DNA of 53,766 nucleotides, from the NCBI GenBank assembly GCA_002418625.1, contig DIEM01000039.1, forward strand, positions 2,310 to 56,075, in the 5' to 3' direction. Below are positions 50,516 through 53,766 of the stretch, piece by piece (the stretch's first letter is position 1; each line of letters starts with the position of its first letter). This stretch comes from Firmicutes bacterium UBA5774 (GTDB taxonomy: Bacteria; Bacillota; Clostridia; Peptostreptococcales; Anaerovoracaceae). The position numbers were made by a program, and so were the translations under genes. The notes under the pieces are model-generated. The model was given only the letters and a program-made list of their open reading frames with translations. It did not search any database and was not told the origin of the DNA.

Positions 50516-51631
50516 ATGCAGGAAATTAGAATTGGCGAGAAAATATATATTTTAAGAAAAGAAAAAGGTGTGACACAGGAAAAATTGGCAGAGTTTCTAG
50601 GCGTTTCAACGCCGGCGGTATCCAAATGGGAGACAAATCAAAGTTTTCCGGACATTTCGCTGCTTCCCGAAATTGCCTCTTACTTTGATGTCACCATCGA
50701 CTATCTGATGGATTTTGCGCCTTCCATTGCTAACGAGGAGGCGATGGATCTCTACAGAGAACTGTCCGAAGCATTCTCAAAGGAGCCTTTTGACAAGGTT
50801 TACGATCAGGTCAAAAGATATCTGAAGAAGTATCACAATTGCTATTTTCTCCACCTTCAAATGGGGAACCTTCTCATCAACCACCTCGACAGGATCGGCG
50901 ATCCTGCAAGGATGCCTGAGATCATCGCCTTTGCAGAAGGTATTTTCAGGCGGGTCATGCTCGCGACGACAAACGCGAAACTCAAGCACGAAGCGACCTA
51001 TTCACTGGCTTACTGCTTCCTGGTTTCAGGAAAGGCCGACGAAATCATCGAGCTGATGAAGGATGCCGTCGACACCATGCTGCCGCCCGAAATCATGCTG
51101 GCGCATGCTCAACAGATCAAGGGAAACACCCGGGAAGCGAAAGCCACGCTTCAAGGCTATGTATTCCAGTGCCTGGTCGGCTTGCTCAACGCATGCCCCA
51201 CCCTCGGCCTGCTGAATCTGGACGCGCCGGACAAAGCCCTCAAATGGTTCCAGTGGATCGCGAAAACGATGAAGATTTTTGAATTCTCAAGAATCAATAC
51301 CTTTGGCGAGGGACAGATGCATCTCTCATACGCAAAGGCCTGCATACAACTCGGAAAAACCGGCGAAGCGCTGGAACAGCTGGAATACTTCGCCGATGTG
51401 GCCGCCAATCCGGCAAATTACCCGGTCGTATTCAAGACATCAGACATGTTCGACTGTATAGAAGGGCTCTATGAAAAACTGGATCTCGGAAAAGGCGCGC
51501 ATCGTTCCGACAAGACGATCAAGGAAAGCTGCCTGGCCGCAGTCGCCCAGGATCCCGCTTTTTCCGAGCTGGCCGGCAACGATAGATACCAGAAAATCGT
51601 CGATAAAATCGGTGCGGCAATTCAGTCATGA
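50516..51631 (+). CDS. XRE-family regulator with a TPR-like C-terminal domain
   Basis: The 371-aa protein has a Cro/CI helix-turn-helix at residues 5-60 (EKIYILRKEKGVTQEKLAEFLGVSTPAVSKWE), then a long helical region with TPR-like repeats (YHNCYFLHLQMGNLL, KHEATYSLAYCFLVSGK). The last part has QDPAFSELAGNDRYQKI, a common ending in this group. Such one-component regulators sense an unknown ligand or protein through the helical domain. The ATG follows GAAAGGAG. It is divergent from the XRE-ImmA-PIN operon but has chromosomal-type GC content, and ends in a strong bidirectional terminator. Confidence 0.88.
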   Translation: MQEIRIGEKIYILRKEKGVTQEKLAEFLGVSTPAVSKWETNQSFPDISLLPEIASYFDVTIDYLMDFAPSIANEEAMDLYRELSEAFSKEPFDKVYDQVKRYLKKYHNCYFLHLQMGNLLINHLDRIGDPARMPEIIAFAEGIFRRVMLATTNAKLKHEATYSLAYCFLVSGKADEIIELMKDAVDTMLPPEIMLAHAQQIKGNTREAKATLQGYVFQCLVGLLNACPTLGLLNLDAPDKALKWFQWIAKTMKIFEFSRINTFGEGQMHLSYAKACIQLGKTGEALEQLEYFADVAANPANYPVVFKTSDMFDCIEGLYEKLDLGKGAHRSDKTIKESCLAAVAQDPAFSELAGNDRYQKIVDKIGAAIQS

Positions 51632-51637
51632 TCTGTA

Positions 51638-51671
51638 GAAAAGGGATCAGGCCGCGCCTGGTCCCTTTTTC
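51638..51671. terminator. Bidirectional intrinsic terminator
   Basis: AAAGGGATCAGGC and GCCTGGTCCCTTT form a 13-bp stem (one wobble) around a CGC loop, with TTTTT following on both strands. It separates the XRE-TPR gene from the convergent pyridoxamine-oxidase-like gene. Confidence 0.9.
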
Positions 51672-51682
51672 TGCGTATTCGT

Positions 51683-52168
51683 TCACTTTTTGGCTTTGAC
51701 GAATTCGATGGCTTCCTTGCCGGCCATGTGCTCGACATCGATGGCGATGATGCGCGCTTCACGGCATCCGGCCAATTCCTTTTGTTTGGTTTCTTCCGGC
51801 TGGTCGCCCGAATATTTCTCCACCAATGCCTTGAATGCTTCCACATATTCGTCTCCTTCGGCGATCCGCGCCCTTCCGAACGCTATGACGCTGCGAAAGT
51901 ATGTGGTAAATTCCGCGCTGACGATGGTGTCCTCATCGACCACCGCGAAGGATACCTTCGGATCTCTTGCGATGGCGTCGATCTTATGGCCGACCTTTGC
52001 CGAATGGAAATAGATTTTTCCATCATAATAGACATAGCTGAGCGGGACCGCATAAGGGTAGCCACCATCCCCTGCACAAGCCATGATGCCGCACGTGCAT
52101 CTTTCCATGACAGCCGCTGCGTCTTCCGGCGACAGCAATTGTTTTATTCTTCTCATTCCCCTGAACAT
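51683..52168 (-). CDS. Pyridoxamine 5'-phosphate oxidase-like (NimA-type) flavin-binding protein
   Basis: The 161-aa protein is a split-barrel flavin-binding fold like the NimA/YhbP group: MRRIKQLLSPEDAAAVMERCTCGIMAC, YPYAVPLSYVYYDGKIYFHSAKVGHKIDAI, KVSFAVVDED and TTYFRSVIAFGRARI. The NimA type can bind FMN or haem and some members reduce nitroimidazoles; the substrate here is unknown. A GAGG site lies about nine bases before the ATG at 52168. A promoter-like TTGGGC-N17-TAATAT lies just upstream (52224-52196). A broken copy of its C-terminus occurs at 46484-46636. Confidence 0.88.
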   Translation of the reverse strand: MFRGMRRIKQLLSPEDAAAVMERCTCGIMACAGDGGYPYAVPLSYVYYDGKIYFHSAKVGHKIDAIARDPKVSFAVVDEDTIVSAEFTTYFRSVIAFGRARIAEGDEYVEAFKALVEKYSGDQPEETKQKELAGCREARIIAIDVEHMAGKEAIEFVKAKK

Positions 52169-52195
52169 ATGACATATCCTCGCTTTCGCATCACT

Positions 52196-52224
52196 ATATT
52201 ATTTGTCCCCGTCTGGACGCCCAA
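52196..52224 (-). promoter_or_regulatory. Candidate promoter of the pyridoxamine-oxidase-like gene
   Basis: On the minus strand TTGGGC (52224-52219) and TAATAT (52201-52196) are 17 bp apart. Confidence 0.45.
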
Positions 52225-52252
52225 TAAATGCAATTGGCTTTCTAACCGAACT

Positions 52253-53113
52253 CTACCTGAACGCATCCATAAATCCGCGGATCCTTTCAATATCCACCGC
52301 CGCATCGACAAGAGGCGGGCCATTCCTCAAAAAGTCGATCCCGTCATGGAAATCTGGCTTTTTTTCATAGTAAAGGATCCCTGTCGGGATATTTTCGCCC
52401 CATTCCATGGCCGTCTGCATTGCCAGCAGCTTGTCCTGCGGATCATAATCCGGGCCGACCGGATGCACCCTTTCCCGGTACCACTGATACGTATTATGCT
52501 TGTTGAAGCTGACGCAGGGCTGAAGTATGTCGATCAGCGCATAGCCTCTATATCTGATACCTGCCGCCATGATCTCCTTCAGTTGCTTCGGGTCTCCGGC
52601 GAATGCCCTTGCGACGAATCCGCAGCCTAGAGTAATAGCGAGCAGCACCGGATTCAAAGGCATGTTTCGCGATCCGTCCATCTGGACATCTGTGACATAG
52701 CCAAGATCGGACGTAGGCGAAGCCTGGCCCTTTGTCAGTCCGTAGACTTGGTTGTCATGGACAAAATGCGTGATGTCCACGTTGCGCCTGATATTATGAA
52801 TGAAATGATTGCCGCCTTCACCGTAGGAATCGCCGTCTCCGGTATGAACGATGACGGTCAGATCCTTGTTCGCAATCTTGGCTGCGACAGCCGGCGGAAC
52901 CGCTCTTCCATGGAGCCCGCAGAAGCCGTTGACGTTTAAATATTGAGGAAGTTTGGGCGCCTGGCCGATGCCGCCGGCGATCAGCACTTCATGCGGCTGC
53001 TTTCCAAGGTCGTTCAGCACATCCCTGACGGCCGCCAGTATGGCATGATTGCCGCAGCCCGGGCACCATGCGGTCTCGACGGTCAGATGGATCTTTTCGT
53101 CTGTCATGGTCAT
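52253..53113 (-). CDS. korB: 2-oxoacid:ferredoxin oxidoreductase, beta subunit
   Basis: The 286-aa protein is the thiamine-diphosphate-binding subunit of a 2-oxoacid:ferredoxin oxidoreductase. It shows WCPGCGNHAIL at residues 16-26, GLHGRAVPPAVAAK, the TPP/Mg motif GDGDSYGEGGNHFIHNIRRN at about 92-111, and VYGLTKGQASPTS. These enzymes convert a 2-oxoacid and CoA to acyl-CoA, CO2 and reduced ferredoxin. The overall form (KorB/VorA type) fits 2-oxoglutarate or branched-chain 2-oxoacids better than pyruvate, but the substrate is not certain. Its ATG (after AAGGCGGTGA) overlaps the alpha-subunit stop by 4 bp. Confidence 0.9.
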   Translation of the reverse strand: MTMTDEKIHLTVETAWCPGCGNHAILAAVRDVLNDLGKQPHEVLIAGGIGQAPKLPQYLNVNGFCGLHGRAVPPAVAAKIANKDLTVIVHTGDGDSYGEGGNHFIHNIRRNVDITHFVHDNQVYGLTKGQASPTSDLGYVTDVQMDGSRNMPLNPVLLAITLGCGFVARAFAGDPKQLKEIMAAGIRYRGYALIDILQPCVSFNKHNTYQWYRERVHPVGPDYDPQDKLLAMQTAMEWGENIPTGILYYEKKPDFHDGIDFLRNGPPLVDAAVDIERIRGFMDAFR

Positions 53114-53766
53114 AGAAGATCACCGCCTTTCAGTCTCTTGACGATTTCCTCCGCAGACAAAGGCCTCCCGTCATATTTCAGGATGCTTCCGCTGCAAGTG
53201 ATCCCGGTCTGCTCCCGGATCAGCGACGCCAGCTGGCCGGTCGCGTTCTGCTCAACATTGATGATCCGTCCGGCCGCAGCCGCCCTTTCCCGGAGCGATC
53301 TGTCAGGCAGCGGCCAGATATCGCCGAAGAGCAGCGCCCCAAAGCCGCCAACGTCAGTGGCATCGTCAGCGCCGCTCAAGCTCATGATCGCCTCACGCAC
53401 CGGGCTTGCCACGGAGCCCCAGGCGACCAGCAGTGTCGCTGCCGCCTCGTCTCCGACATATTCCGGTTCCAATAATTCCGCTCTCAGATATTCCATCTTT
53501 CGGAGCCGTTTATCGTGCATCCTGACCCGGACTTCAGCCAATTCTGTTATATGACCGGATTCATCATGCTCGTCGCTGTCGACCAGCACCACCTCGCCCG
53601 GATGCTTTCCGGGAATAATCCTAGGCGATATGCCTGTTTCTGTTATATCATATCTTCGATATGCCCCGATGGCTTCCGATCGGCTGGCGCCAGGCTCACC
53701 TTCGCCGGGCCTCTCGGCCAGGAGTGCGGCGCCGGCTCCAGTCGCCGCTTCTTGCGGTGCGCCGGG
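53110..53766 (-). CDS. korA: 2-oxoacid:ferredoxin oxidoreductase, alpha subunit, 5' end outside the window
   Basis: I read an open frame continuously from the right edge to the stop at 53110, at least 219 codons. The visible part holds the end of the TPP-pyrimidine domain and the C-terminal domain typical of KorA/VorB: ITETGISPRIIPGKHPGEVVLVDSDEHDE, then GHITELAEVRVRMHDKR, VAWGSVASPVREAI and the closing LKYDGRPLSAEEIVK. The Gly-Ile-Ser-Pro-Arg and Asp-Glu-His-Asp-Glu segments are the family hallmarks. It overlaps the beta-subunit gene (ATGA). The missing 5' part would hold the gamma-like and start regions. Confidence 0.9.
   Translation of the reverse strand, partial: PGAPQEAATGAGAALLAERPGEGEPGASRSEAIGAYRRYDITETGISPRIIPGKHPGEVVLVDSDEHDESGHITELAEVRVRMHDKRLRKMEYLRAELLEPEYVGDEAAATLLVAWGSVASPVREAIMSLSGADDATDVGGFGALLFGDIWPLPDRSLRERAAAAGRIINVEQNATGQLASLIREQTGITCSGSILKYDGRPLSAEEIVKRLKGGDLL

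Noticed and set aside
1..53766. CRISPR arrays, tRNA or rRNA genes, insertion sequences, integrases and phage structural genes
   Set aside because: I looked for repeat-spacer patterns, tRNA-like arms, transposase motifs and terminal repeats and found none that I could support.

Overview
The window looks like the chromosome of an anaerobic Gram-positive bacterium of the class Clostridia. The evidence is a ferredoxin-dependent 2-oxoacid oxidoreductase, a CpsC/CpsD-type fused polysaccharide co-polymerase and tyrosine kinase, strong GGAGG ribosome binding sites, TTGnnn-N17-TATAAT promoters, TTG starts, and both a c-di-GMP-I and a tandem glycine riboswitch. Species cannot be set from sequence reading alone. 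Most genes are on the minus strand. No tRNA, rRNA, CRISPR array, insertion sequence or integrase was seen.

1-6.4 kb: a large secreted protein of unknown family that runs off the left edge, coupled to a second exported unknown protein, then a divergent DUF1846 gene with a good promoter and a terminator. 6.4-17.9 kb: one tightly packed minus-strand cell-surface glycan operon. In order of transcription it encodes a polyprenyl-phosphate sugar transferase, a TupA-like protein, a family 2 glycosyltransferase, UDP-glucuronate decarboxylase, UDP-glucose dehydrogenase, D-Ala-D-Ala ligase, a DUF1934 protein, a CtpA protease, a PglD/NeuD-like acyltransferase, a DUF849/BKACE enzyme and a WecF-like glycosyltransferase. 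The last three overlap and suggest synthesis and transfer of an unusual acyl-sugar. 17.9-25 kb: a second glycosyltransferase, ManC, a small membrane protein, the chain-length regulator/kinase, a secreted acidic protein under a c-di-GMP-I riboswitch, and GalE. No Wzx flippase or Wzy polymerase lies in the window.

25-28 kb: acyl-CoA ligase and cupin from a clear promoter, then VanZ-like and DUF427 proteins. 28-46.5 kb: a catabolic and export region with an N-carbamoyl amino acid hydrolase, a hydantoinase, a YtcJ-like amidohydrolase, three MATE exporters, two AraC regulators that carry a degenerate GH39-like C-terminal region, a CDF-type transporter, a saccharopine-dehydrogenase-like oxidoreductase preceded by a tandem glycine riboswitch, a type-B carboxylesterase, a DUF3237 protein and a decayed amino acid permease. 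Hydantoinase plus carbamoylase acting on unsubstituted hydantoin would release glycine, which would link this region to the riboswitch.

46.5-53.8 kb: a remnant of a flavin-binding protein gene, a fourth MATE exporter, an AT-rich three-gene module (XRE repressor, ImmA/IrrE metalloprotease, PIN-like nuclease) with its own promoter and operator-like dyads, an XRE-TPR regulator, a pyridoxamine-oxidase-like protein, and a 2-oxoacid:ferredoxin oxidoreductase pair that runs off the right edge. The best candidates for undescribed biology are the XRE/ImmA/PIN module, the acyltransferase/BKACE/glycosyltransferase triad, and the glycine-riboswitch-controlled oxidoreductase.
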